A stretch of 64,000 nucleotides of DNA. Origin: Spisula solida. Lineage: Eukaryota > Mollusca > Bivalvia > Venerida > Mactridae. The position numbers were made by a program, and so were the translations under genes. Positions 24,030-36,450 of this stretch are shown piece by piece (position 1 is the stretch's first letter; each line of letters begins with the position of its first letter). The DNA lies in assembly GCA_947247005.1 (NCBI GenBank), contig OX365944.1, positions 19,319,501 to 19,383,500 of the forward strand, in the 5' to 3' direction. A model generated the notes under the pieces. It was given only the letters and a program-made list of their open reading frames with translations. It had not been told where the DNA came from and searched no databases.

Positions 24030-24411
24030 TAAAGTTATTGTAGTTTCAAATTAAACTACACAACAAATGCATATGATCGTGTGGGTTGATAAATATACAA
24101 TCATAAATATAAATTTATTTATAATTTGTTATCTAAAAGTATATTATTTGAACAAATAAATAAAGTTACTGTAATAAGTGTATAAAGTATCTGGAATTAA
24201 AATTTAGTCATATTACCGCGATGTTAATTAAATGCATGGTATTTATATATGGAGCATAACTATGAAATTATAACGTTATTGTTTTCATTCTTTGCCATAT
24301 TATTATTTTTAATCCCGCCCAATGTTGATATGAAGATGACTGAAATATTTAAACGAATCAAAAGCGTGCTAACTTGCAACACATGCTGATGATGTGCATT
24401 GCAATCATTCA

Positions 24412-24600
24412 TGAGTCAATGTGCCGCCTCAATAGCCTACTGTTAGAGCGTCCGCTTCGAGTGCGGGAAGCCCCAGGTTCGATCCGGGGTCACTTCATGC
24501 TAAAAACGAAATGGTATTAGTATTTCCCTTGCAAGATGTCCAGCATAATAAGCGAAAGCTGGCTTCTCTTCTCTTGTGTATATCGATATCATTGTGACAA
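24412..24600 (+). repeat. tRNA-Pro-like SINE, family 2, copy 2
   Basis: This copy has the same body and tail as the one at 22.66 kb, with a more mutated head (tcgagtgcgggaag in place of tcgggtgcgggaag), which breaks the Pro anticodon loop. It was inherited with the duplication of its Harbinger-like host. Confidence 0.75.
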
Positions 24601-25493
24601 TGGATACAATTGGGCATGATGTGTCGAGAATGGTTAATATTAGTTCAAGGTTGTACCAACTTGTTTCATAATCAACCTAAAACCAAGAAGTTCATGCATA
24701 AGCTAACTTATGTACTAATATTTTTATAAATGTCGCTCATTTAATGACATTCTAGGAATTATGGCTTCCGAGTTGTCGGGCTTCCCCGGAACGGTCTGAA
24801 CGATGTATGTGTAGTAATTAACAAAATCACCTGACAGTGAATCTGCTTATAAAAGTAAACTGAGTCCATCTCCCTTGACTTCTAAATTATTAACATGACA
24901 TTACCTGCTTGACGGTCGGTGGAATTCATATTGACGTGATATGATATTTAATATTGAGTCCACGCCGAAAACATAAGGCAAATGGTACGGTGTCTTCTTC
25001 GATATGCGCATCCTTTATTCATTTAGAACGCGTACGCATTGTCTTGAATAAATGTTTTGTTGGAATACATCATTGTAAATCATTATACACGTTCATTCAA
25101 CGTTAATTACATCGAAGTTTTATGTTAACTGATCCACTATTATCTTTGCAATAATCATACTCTCTATTTTTGATTATTCAAATAAAGGTTTTATTTGAAG
25201 AAATATAAAGAATGTAGCATAAACATCATCAAAATTATAGTTTGACTTTGTTAAATGCATCGAAACACAACCAACCAATTCAATAATAAAGCACAGATTG
25301 TTTGTACAGTGTAATATCCTACCATTTATTATAACGGTCACACACTCAGGAAAGTCGAGGATGAGTTACCCATGTGAATACCAAATCTCCACTCGACCTT
25401 CACTAACTCGACCGTCACTCCAGCTACACTTGAGGCTACCTTAGGTTAGTGTAAGTCGAGTTGGAGTGGAGGACCGACATGTGAATATGGGCC

Positions 25494-27369
25494 TAAGTGT
25501 ATCTTGCGTTCAGCACCACGTCATGCATAATGAAGCTTTCAACCACGGGACTTTCACGCCATAATCGACATTGAACAGTTTGTTGAACCGTGTAATTTTA
25601 ATCCGCTTTAATCAAAGTACACTAATTATGCCAATATCATATTAAATTAGCTGTCTTTTTTGCTATAACCCGATTATTAATACTTTCTACGTCATTTTTA
25701 AAATCTGTAAATTGGATTGTCAGTCTGATTAATGTTCGTTAAAAGATTATACGCAATCTTGGTAAAAATTCTCTAAGGTCCCTCCGTATAGCAAAGCTTC
25801 TGTTGATTATTTTTAGCTTGAAATTAAAAAAAATAGGCCGGAATAACAAATACAGACGCAGTGCGAGAATTCGTAGGTGTTCGGTCATTAATCATAGTTC
25901 CTTGCTTGTTCTGCATCGATCTGATTATGTCGGCTCAAATCTATTAAAAGAAAAATGAAATGGCTGTTTAAATATATTGTATGACTCATATGATATCCGT
26001 ATACCATTTCTATCATAGCAAGATTGTCATCGTGGATCGGAAATGTTTTATCTCATGAAAAGCCATGAAAATGCCTAAACATGACATTTTGTGCTAAACA
26101 TGACATATCTCCGTTCTTAATAATAACTTCTTTTGGCCAGTGTCAAATATTCGAGGGGAATTAATTTTCGCGATTTATTTCATCCGCGAAATTAAAATGA
26201 AAACTAATTCTCGGTGAATAACGTTATTATTATACGGTAAGTTATATTACAACGCAAGGAAATTATATTTTATTAGAGAATTAAGCATTGACTTTCTAAT
26301 GAGTCAAAACTCTATTCGGTCTTAACTTTTTACTCCGGATGACAATCAAACGCTTTTCGGTCGATCAATCCAGAAGTTACGAATGCAAATTGTTTAAATC
26401 TCAGAATAAAGTCCAATTTAGGGACAAATACGTAGTTCACAAATATTGGACTTAGTTACAAATTGTTTAGTTATATCATTGGAGTATTTTTCTAACTTGT
26501 GTGTGATTTTATGATGTTGATAAGCAATTATATTTAATATCTCCAGATACGCCATGTGACAATATAATTTATTATGATGTGATGTACATTGTACTTAAAC
26601 TTATGTTCGGTCCAATAAATATGGTGTTCAGTTATAAAACTTAGGTTCGGTCTAATAACTATGGTGTTCAGTTATTTATTTGTTGCTGTCGTGTTTCGGT
26701 ATTATGTAGAGTACTATCTATTACAATGTGTTCTTGTGTCGTATTGACATTACATTACGTATGCGATGAGTACATTATAGGTCATTTATATGCATGAATG
26801 TACGCTAATTAATGGGTTGCGTATATTTTACAGCTTCATTTAACCCTAGGGGTTATTTAAAATCCACCCAATCATTCAAAACGCGGCGATTTTAACCGCA
26901 GATAGATTCAATGGGAGGTAACGTTATCTGTTTTAACAACGCACTTACGGACATCTTATAAAGCCACACACCTATTTTATTCCTTTAGAATATTTTACAA
27001 AGATTTCACATAGGAGACAAATTTTGCGGTAGGACTCTGTTAACTGCACTATTATTAATATTGCACATTCCTTTTCCACGATTTAAAGAATTATACAGAA
27101 TTTAAATTTGAGCGTAATTTTAAGATTTTCGTTACAAGTGCTTTGAAAGAGCACCAAGCAGGCTCCGGCCTCCCTTAGTATCTCAATCTGCGCTATATCT
27201 CATCTCTTATATTGTCACAAATCTTTGTGTCCCTTTGCATGCGAGCCAAAAATCAATAGCGGTATCACAAAACAGCAGTGTTGTCCTGTGGTTATATCAG
27301 TAAAGAGCACGTCTGTAAAATGTGGCACGTAGGTCGTACATCGACAGTCAGATGATACTCATTTTTATT
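25494..27369. other. Intergenic DNA with a 45-bp local duplication
   Basis: No supported gene. At about 26598-26680 a block of about 45 bp (ttcggtccaataaatatggt / ttcggtctaataactatggt) is directly repeated. Confidence 0.5.
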
Positions 27370-28835
27370 TGAAATGAATACATAGCTATTAGCTCGATTA
27401 CTCGTAGCACGTTGGGTCAAAGCTCGTAGGTCGTTGATCGCAGCTCTTAGCTCGTAGATGCTTACTCATTGGTCGCAGCTCGTATGTCTTTGATCGCAGC
27501 TCATGGTTCGTTGGTCGCAGGTCTGAGCTCGTAGATGTTTACTCGTTGGTCGCAGCTCGTAGGTCGTTAATCGAAGCTATTGAGTCGTTGGCCGCAGCTC
27601 TTAGCTCGTAGATGTTTACTCGTTGGTCGCACCTCGATCGTAGGTCATTGGTCGAAGCTCGTAGGTCGTTGGTCGCAGCTCGTAGGTCGTTGGTCGCAGC
27701 TCATATCTCGTAGATAGTTACTCATTTGTCGCAGCACTTAGGTCGTTGGTCGTATTTCGTAGTTCGTAGATGTTTACTTGTTGGTCGCAGCACGTAGGTC
27801 ATTCGTCGCAGCTCGTATGTCGTTAATCGCAGCTCGTAGGTCGATTGTCGCAGCTTGTAGGTCGTTGGTTGCATCTCTTTGTGCGTTATTCGTAGCAGCT
27901 CTTAGGTGGTTGGTCGCAGCTCTTACCTCGTAGATGTTTACTCGTTTGTCTCAGCTCGTAGGTCGTTGGTAACAGCACGTAGGTCGTTGGTGGTCGCAGC
28001 TCGTAGGTCGTTGGTGGCAGCTCTTAGCTCATAGATGTTTACTTATTGGTTGCATCACGTAGGTCGTTGGTCGCAGCATGTAGGTCGTTGCTCGCAGCTC
28101 TTAGCCGTTGGTCGCAGCTCTAAGCTCGTAGAAGTTCACACGTTAGTCGCAGCTCGTAGGTCGTTGGTGGCAGCTCTTAGCTCGTAGATGTTTACTTGTT
28201 AGTTGCAGCTCGTAGGTCGCAGGTCGCAGCTCTCAGGTCGTTGGTCGCAACTCTTATCTCGTTGATTTGTTCTCGTTAGTCGCAGCACGTAGGTCGTTAG
28301 ACGCAGCTCGTAGGTCGTTACTCATAGCTCTTTGGTCGCAGCTCCTAGGTCGTTGGTTGCAACTCTAAGCTCGTTAATGTTTACTCTTTGGTCGCAGCTC
28401 GTAGGTCGTTGGTAACAGCACGTAGGTCGTTGGTCGCAGCTCGTAGGTCGTTGGTTGCAGCTCTTAGCTCGTAGATGTTTACTTGTTAGTTGCAGGTCGT
28501 AGGTCGCAGGTCGCAGGTCGCACCTCTCAGGTCGTTGGTCACAACTCTTATCTCGTTAGTCGCATCACGTAGGTCGTTAGACGCAGCTCGTAGGTCGTTA
28601 GTCGCAACTCGTAGGTCGTGGGTCGCAACTCTAAGGTCGTTGGTCGCAGCGCTTAGCTCATAAATGTTTACTCGTTGGTCGCAGCATGTAGGTCCTTGGT
28701 CGCAGGTCGTTATTCATAGCTCTTTGGTCGCAGCTCCTTGGTCGTTGGTCGCAACTCTAAGCTCGTTGATGTTTACTCGTTTGTCACAGCTCGTAGGTTG
28801 TTGGTCCTACCTACCTACCTACCATTGCACAAAAG
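27370..28835. repeat. Degenerate satellite of about 21 bp, roughly 65-70 units
   Basis: The unit consensus gctcgtaggtcgttggtcgc(a) repeats with many substitutions and indels. A longer variant, agctcttagctcgtagatgt followed by ttactcgttggtcgcagctc, recurs at irregular intervals, giving partial higher-order structure. It is far more diverged than the other arrays in the window, so probably older. It is non-coding. Confidence 0.9.
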
Positions 28836-31800
28836 TGACATTTATAAACAGTACATTTAAAAGTTCAGTGAATTAGAAAATTTCTTTTTTTTTTAAGTTT
28901 AATTTTTAGAAAATTGTGTAAATTTTGACCTTGCGCCCTGTTTCATGAAATCTGAAATATTCAAATTATGTCCCCACGATATAGACTTTTTACCAAAACC
29001 ACGAACTTAAGACCCATCGAAATAAATGATTTTACAGTATGTCAAAACTTTATAAGGTTTTGCCTTTTAGACTTTTCGTAGTTTCTTCTGCATTTAGATA
29101 AAAAGTAATTATTAAAATATTATAGTTATAACGACACAATTTTAAGGGGATCGGACAGTGAGTGTAGCATGACCGTGCGACCACATACACGCGTCAAGGG
29201 GGCTTGTTTATCCCTAACAAGAGACAAACAGAAATAAAAACGTAAGGCGATGCTGCTGAGACAAAGACGAGCTCCATGGCCACCCCTTCTTATCTAGGAG
29301 GGAAGAAGGGGTGTAGGGAAACAACCACAGAGCAAGCCCAGCAAAACAGACTACGCCAAACGCTTGAAATTTGGATGACCCATTACGAAACATACACTTT
29401 ATATACCACTGCTAAGTGACTAAACGTGGATTTCATTTGTGAATGCATCGATAAATATGTATGTCAGACAATTTGAATCTTGCAATAAATGTGATGAATT
29501 TTAATGAAACGATTAAGCCTAAATTAAATACTATATTGTCCAAATTTCGTTACACTTGGCTATAAATTGAATTAGATATATCATAAATTAGTTATGTTTT
29601 CATCTTTCTTTTGTAATATTTCCTACCCCGGGGCATATAACGTAAACTAAACGTAAGCACATAATAAAAATAGATTTGCACAACAATTTTTACACCATTT
29701 CACACGTGACGATACCTGTCCAAATCAAACATTGCCAGGACGCAGTGATCTCCCCATGCCGTGGTCGGATAAGATTGTCTCCGCGTTTCGCATTGTTTCA
29801 CATTCAGGACTGTTACACTGTTCTACGAGCGAGTGATGTCTGTTATTGAGACACAAGCCCCAACAACAGAAAACAACTCCTAAGCATGTTCATAGTGTAC
29901 GTAAAAGCCTGGTAATGTAGCCATCCTACCCACTCTAACGGTGGTTTACGCTCTGGACCAATGCTCAAATATCGAGATTCATACATTTTAACATATGTAC
30001 AGTACAACCTCTTTAGATCATCATCCTTTGGGTGCTACAAATATTGGTCATTGTTTCGAGGGTGGTACTGTACAGAGCTTAAATTTAAAATAAATATCAA
30101 CTTAGGGAACTTTTGAATTCCTAGACTGATGATTGCGATATATTGGAAGACAAGATCGACGATGCATCAATATATCGATTTGCACAAAAAGACGAACAAG
30201 AAACAGGCCACGAGTCATGATTCACTTTTTTATACATTCAACACTGTACGAGGGCCACTTAAAAAGTATTAATCAGTGGCCAATAATACGTTTAATATTC
30301 AATCAATGTGCATAAAAGTGGACATTTTCTGAAAGATACAACCTTTGCCTAGGTAACCAATAAAACAATATTACAATCGGTAAAATATCCATTCACCCAT
30401 ATGACATTGAACCAATAGGGGTATGAAACACTGGAATTGCGAGAAAATAAGGTATATTAGTAGATGTAAGGGTTGATATTAATGGTAATAATTTCTATAA
30501 TTTTTATCCGATTAATTTGAAATTTGCAGATTTCCTGCACCGTATACTTGTTTAACTAGTGCTGAATCAACATTATTGTTTGGACAGTCTAAATGGATTT
30601 AGTCGTACAAGGAATTTGTCATGTTCGTAATACTCCAAAAACTACATTTTGCTGGGACTATACCCTATACGAGGATAGTGCGTTGTATTTTATTACAAAG
30701 GATCGAAACAATTTACTTTAAAAAGAAAAGTTCAATTGCATGTTGATAAAACTCAGCCTCTGAGAAAATGAAAGTTTTATCTATGTTAGATGTGCACTGC
30801 ACTTTGTCGTAATATTGATATACACTATGAAATAGGAGTACCTTGTTATTGTTGACATAATAAATATACCAGAAATGTACTTATATCGTATTTCATTGTA
30901 CATGTACATACATGATGAGATGAGAAGATATTCTATGTCATACGTCTCACAATTAAATGTGTAACTCTATGTTTAGCCGCAACCCAATCAATGTGACCGG
31001 CTTTATTTATCGCTGTGATTTCGTAAAAAAACATGTTAATGTACGAATAGGTGAGAATACCAGGTGTCGTTATATGGAGGCCTGACTGCATTGAACTCAT
31101 GGGTCTCTACAGAGCATATGGCTGAGTCCGGGTACCGGTGGATACATGGGTACAATTGTAATTATAAGTACCCGTCACCCCACAAATACAGCAATCACAA
31201 AACAGCTATGAGTAGCGAACAGTCTAGACTGTGTTGAAAACCACCCCAAACAAACAGTTACCCATTGATAACTACCGATCTGCTATTGTTTCGACGACAA
31301 TTTAATGTTGAAGTTTAGAAATAAAAATACTTGCAATTGGATCTGTCGAAGAGTGAAAGGGCGATCAACCATATACACGTCTCGTATTTTGTATCGTATT
31401 ATAATTACCTCCCTTCCTAACGCACATGTCACCTTATAGGGCAATTTCTAATCGGCACCCATATATATCTGAGGCAACCATATAATGCAGATTACCGTAA
31501 CTTTCGTAACTCGACAGGTACCAATGTCAGAGGAACACGGCTTATGTGGTACGAGTTGAGACTACAAATACTAGATTCTAACAAGTCCAAACTCGGACTG
31601 GATCCCTTAAGCACATCCTTGCACAGTGTTTGTACTTGTATCAACTTTCAACTTCTTGCTATGCCTCTGCACATCCCCTGCTATGTACACGAATGGGGAA
31701 TAAACACGTGTAGTCCTAACGTTGACGTAAGAACTGGGGTACGCTTTAAATACAGAAGTCTGTAATAAATAATTAGTGTACTTTACCCTTTCTTACAAAA

Positions 31801-32340
31801 GAACAGTCGTTAACTCGAGGTCGTATGACTTAGTGTACTTTACCCTTCCTTACAAAAGGTCATTCCTTAACTCGGGGTCGTATGGCTTATTCAATTAGTA
31901 TTCATAGATCGAGATAAGTTTACCTTAGTATGCAGAAAATTGATGCAGACGACACGTCATAGATGTCTTATGTGACGCCTTGTAGACATATGCACCATGT
32001 AATTCCAGTTTATAATGCCAGACAAATATTTTATTACTTAAAACACACAATCTTCCTGTTAAGATAAATCACCAACTGCATTTATTTGTCTGGAAAGTTA
32101 TTCATACTCGTTTATAATAACATGTCTAGTACGTGCATGTTCAGATTATGCATCATATCATGCATGTACAATGCCATCTGCCGTACCATAATCAAACATA
32201 TATTAATTATACAGTTTGTATATCATGAACTATCCGGTACATATTAAGTTGTAGGCGTGCAACAGACGGAAGAATGTTTCTCTAATACGAATTCCCTCCC
32301 TTTGTTTATGAATTATAATTTCCCAAATTATCTTACCTCC
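28836..32340. other. Intergenic DNA, hairpin at 29281-29313
   Basis: No supported gene. A perfect 11-bp inverted repeat (caccccttctt, 29281-29291; aagaaggggtg, 29303-29313) has an 11-bp loop. At about 31771-31888 a 58-bp block (tagtgtactttaccctt...) is tandemly duplicated. Open frames at 30133-30315 and 31544-31765 show no domain. Confidence 0.5.
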
Positions 32341-32425
32341 ATGGTGACATGGTGGTAGAGAGGTAAACGAGCTTGACAAAGGTTCAATAGATCCCTGGTT
32401 CGAATCTTGACCGGGGAAATTTCTC
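32341..32425 (+). repeat. Weak tRNA-like sequence
   Basis: A gacatggtggtagagagg stretch is followed about 45 bp later by a good B-box-like ctggttcgaatcttg. I could not pair the acceptor strands. It may be a decayed SINE head. Confidence 0.25.
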
Positions 32426-32687
32426 ATTTCTGAAACGCTTTATAGTGTTTCCACCGAACTAGAAATGAACTGGTTTGTAAACTTAATATATTAGCGGGCA
32501 CGCTAAAGGCGTCTACATGTATTCGTAAATAGCTATGGTAATGCAACAGGATTCCTTGCAATACACAAAGTTTTGATATCTTCCCCTTTTACCTGGAAGT
32601 GATAAAACGGAGTGACCAAGCACTTACGACAAAGCATTTCCCTTTTTCTAGCACGTTCTTATTTTAAGTTCCCAACTTTCATTCTCT

Positions 32688-32705
32688 CCCCCCCCCCCCC
32701 CCCCC
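32688..32705. repeat. Poly-C tract (18 C)
   Basis: Eighteen uninterrupted C residues on the plus strand, G-rich on the minus strand. Such tracts form G-quadruplex-like structures and are prone to length error in sequencing. Confidence 0.9.
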
Positions 32706-33010
32706 GATATTTCAACGCACTGTATCGAAAAAATAACATTAAATATAAAAGTAGAAAGGAAGTTTACTTATAAGACACTTAATATTTCTTAATCAGTTAT
32801 AGTAATCTCCCCTACAAATCAAGGGAGGGAACTATGTGGTTCACAAGTTACTTTCTATGGAACAGTGTATAGTCCGTTTGCGGCGAAAAAAATTGCTAAA
32901 ATGAAGATTACTCAGTATTTACTGCACCTACAAGTATGAGATTTTGCACGAGTGAATGATATGTATCTACCTAATATACAATTAAATTTAAGCAACATCA
33001 GTCATGTGTG

Positions 33011-33741
33011 TGTCACAGGTTGGTTTTAACCTTGTGTCGGGTTCGAGTCCTACTCCAACCCTTGACCATCGTCCCGATCTCCGGTTGTAGTTAGTTGTAG
33101 TTATAGGGTACAGAGTACAACAGTAGTGACTGTACGACCATGTCATGTAGTAATAACACCTTGCATACCTAATCTCTGTCTATTGTTATGGTAATTACCT
33201 TAGTGAGTGACCAATCGATGTCGAGACACCAATCATAACTTGTGTATGATTGATGTATTGCACATCGATTGAATGCTATTGCTTAATCCTTCATTATTAA
33301 ATATATTATTTCAATATATTTACAGGTAATTATCATATCAATATACTTCTATTACTTGATTTTACATCTTGGGCTAATTAAATGTATAGTTAATAATCAT
33401 ATTTATAGGTTTATGTCACGTTTTAAACCGTCCGTAATTCCGTCATTGTCATTGTCGCAATTTTACATGGTGATGTAGATTTTATGTAATGATATGTAAA
33501 ATGATAACTTGTGGATGATTGATGTATTGCACATCGATTGAATGCTATTGCTTAATCCTTCATTATTAAATATATTATTTCAATATATTTACAGTTGTTG
33601 TCTTCCACGATATAAGACTGCGGTGAGAACCCTCCCCTCGGATCTGTACAGGTTACTTTGTAACAAGGTTGTCTGACTATACAGATACACCACTATATAC
33701 AGACCCAACTGTACTATCATATATATAAATGAACTGTGACA
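33011..33741 (+). repeat. 5' LTR
   Basis: 731 bp, from TGTCACAGGTTGG to ATGAACTGTGACA. A 91-bp segment occurs twice inside (33235-33325 and 33504-33594) with one mismatch, each copy ending ...caatatatttacag. A TATA-like tataag lies at 33611-33616. Near the left end gtcgggttcgagtcctac resembles a Pol III B box. Confidence 0.97.
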
Positions 33742-33760
33742 CTGGCGCCCATATCAGCCA
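33742..33760 (+). promoter_or_regulatory. Putative primer-binding site
   Basis: Directly after the LTR comes c-TGGCGCCC-atatcag. TGGCGCC complements the 3' end of tRNAs ending GGCGCCA, and Lys tRNA primers of other retroelements use this start. Complementarity beyond 8 bases is unclear, so the primer is not identified. Confidence 0.55.
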
Positions 33761-35336
33761 TCGCAGACCTACCTTTATTGTGGACCAACTTTTGAGATTT
33801 GTCTAGCTAGCTAGCTCTTTTGTTGATGAGATTATATGTAGACGTCATTAGACCGTTGTGAACCCCGGGACCAACGATCGCATGGAAGTAGGAGCTCTCA
33901 AGGAACGAACCTAGGACCAGGTGACCATCTACATCGGAGGAGTGTTCGTGTGTTTAGTGCCATTATTTGGATGGATACTTATTATTTTTCTGTGCCATTT
34001 TCTGTGGACAGTGTTTGACAATGAATGGATTAGGACGTGTTTTATAGTGTATTTTGTGTTTTTGTGAATTTATAGGAATTTGGATTTAGGATTATTTTGG
34101 TGAGCTGTTTTATTTATTTCATTTGTATACACCTGTCTGACATCTTATATTATACATGTAAATTTATAGTTTACACGTAAGTGTTGTACACGTTCAATTC
34201 TATACCACCCCAATGTAGTAAAATTATATCGTGCACGTGATTTATTGTCCGGCTTACCGGTGATATTTGTCAGTCTGCTGTATACGGGTGAATGAATTTC
34301 GTCGTCTGCTATGTGTAACATGTATGTGTATTTACAATTGCCCTGTGTCCAGTATTGAAACAATTATCTAGGTCAACATTATTTACAATATTTATTTTGT
34401 TCAATAGCCCAAGAATTTCTCCTTCTCTCTTAACTAACTGCTTACTATTATTCCTCTTGCACATATGTATGTAGAAGTGACTTGGTCATAGTAGTAGTGT
34501 CGTAGTGAACTCTAATATGGTAAACTGATGGTAGAGTAGTAGAGTTTAATTAGTAATTGAGAACGAAATATTGAGTAAAGGCCTGATCAACCTTTTCTCT
34601 CTTTGATTTCTCTCAAGAAACATATATTGAGTTATATTTAATAACATTTGTTAATTGTGAAAACACGTATTGCGCCGCCAGTAAAACGCGTAGTTTGTTT
34701 AGAAGTTTGTAAGAGTTAAAAACCTCTTGTAAAACTGTGTTTGTTATTGCTATACTTATACCACGTGGTGTCCAGTTTAACGATAGATAGCCAATACTTA
34801 TGTTAACGACTATGAGCGAAATTAGTGCAGTCGGTTAAAGGGTTGGTTCGTGAACAGTTTTGGTGAAAAGGCTACTGGTTCGAAACTTGCCATAGGTTGT
34901 TATGCTTTTTTTTGAATAAATACATTCATTTTAACTATAAATTGAGGCATTAGTGGTTATAAACAAATATAATTTAAAAAAAAAAAAATAAATAAAATAA
35001 ACTCAACTAGATTTCAATACAATAAATTAAACCCTAAACTATCAAATAAATATTTTTTTATTGAATTCAGTAATTCGGTAATACATGTACATGTAGATAA
35101 ATATAAAATTAAAATTATAAGTTACTGGGTATTTCATGACACTGTTATTGCATGTATATATTCATTGATTAATTCAATACTTTAAATAAGTTTATCAGTG
35201 TGATCTGTCAGCTAAGACTCCATCTAAATTGGCTTTGTAGTTATTCAAGCATGTCCGTGCGGATTAGCAGAGCGTTTAGTTGAAAGTTGCGTATTTGTAG
35301 CCTGTACAAAAGTTAGGCTATTAGTATATTGATTGC

Positions 35337-35412
35337 GGTGATAGCTCAGTCGGTTAGCGCGCTGCGCTTGATGCGATAGGAGCTTTTGAGTTGTGCGATC
35401 GAGTCGCACTTT
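35337..35412 (+). other. tRNA-like structure in retrotransposon leader
   Basis: An A-box-like tagctcagtcggttagcgcg is followed by a T-arm-like gtgcg-atcgagt-cgcac, with a 5-bp stem and 7-base loop. The spacing between them would need a long variable arm. The sequence lies inside the leader of the element, so it is carried by every full-length transcript. Confidence 0.4.
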
Positions 35413-36027
35413 GACAATTTTTTTTTCATTTGTTTTTTTTAATCTTATTACTGGACATTGATACATTATTAAATGTAATAATGTAATTAATAATTAAATA
35501 ACATTATGTAATAAAATACAGGAAGATATACATGTTATTATACGTACATAGTGCGTTAGTTGATAAGTCATTGCTTTGATTTGTCATTAGTATTTGTTAT
35601 AATGAAGTAAATTCGGGACGAATTTTTTTTTGTTGCCGGTGCGCAGCATCGCAAAGCTCTTTATTTGTGAAACACTTATTTCGTTTACATAGAATAAATT
35701 TAGTATGTTTTGTTGTGTGTTTTGTTGATTGTGTTTATATGCTGAATTTATTAGATAAAATAGTTTGGTGTTATTTTGCGACACAATTTGTATGTTAATA
35801 TTATTATTTAAACATTGTACATGTACTTTAGTATAGAATAGTATGGTGCATTGTTTTTGACATAGAAACATTACATGCTATTGTTGTGAGTTGAATTGTG
35901 TTTATGTAGTAAGTTATGCACAGTGTTTTGAACTGAAAACTATGGTGTACATTGTGTGACATAGTTGAATTATCCACTTCCGGAGTTGTACGTTGGTTAC
36001 TGAATTGATTATTATTCAGTTGTGTTG

Positions 36028-36250
36028 AAAGACTTGTATTTTCGCTACTGGAAGGTGAATTTGAATTAACTTGAATGAAATATAGGGTTGAAAACTTGTG
36101 ATTTCGCTACTGGAGGGCGAATTTGAATGAACTTGAATGAAATATAGGGTTGAAAACTTGTGATTTCGCTACTGGAAGGTTAATTTGAATGAACTTGATT
36201 GAAATATAGGGTTGAAAACTTGTGATTTCGGTACTCGAAGGTGAAATTGA
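36028..36250 (+). repeat. 62-bp direct repeats before gag
   Basis: About 3.5 units with cores acttgtgatttcgctactgg and gaacttgaatgaaatatagg. The last unit is the most diverged. The array ends about 200 bp upstream of the gag ATG. Confidence 0.85.
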
Positions 36251-36450
36251 CTGAAGTGAAAATTATCTCGTGATTACATTGTATGGTGTTGTGTAAGGGA
36301 CATCACGTCTAGTGTCAATCTTACGCGACGAACGGTGAATAGACGAACAGTATATGGAAAGTGTAGAGACAGATAGATACACTGAGAACGATTTGTGAAA
36401 TTAGGTACACAATAAACACTTATTATTGTGAAGTTCTGTTATATTGAAAC

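Larger units (their letters stand above)
23608..25493 (+). mobile_element. PIF/Harbinger-like element, copy 2
   Basis: This is a tandem copy of 21881-23605, offset 1,727 bp, separated from it by only 'ta'/'tat' and followed by 'taa'. Roughly 90% of bases match where I aligned them. It differs by an insertion of about 150 bp near 24880-25040. It carries the same nested SINE, so the duplication came after that SINE inserted. It encodes only a short N-terminal transposase-like ORF and is probably non-autonomous. Confidence 0.65.
33761..36450 (+). other. Long untranslated leader of the retrotransposon
   Basis: 2.7 kb separate the primer site from gag, which is long for this class. It holds two tRNA-like sequences (about 34808-34895 and 35337-35412) and a 62-bp direct repeat of about 3.5 units (about 36028-36250) with core gatttcgctactggaaggtg. 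There are no long sense ORFs. A minus-strand frame at 35587-35871 is AT-rich and uninformative. Confidence 0.7.
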
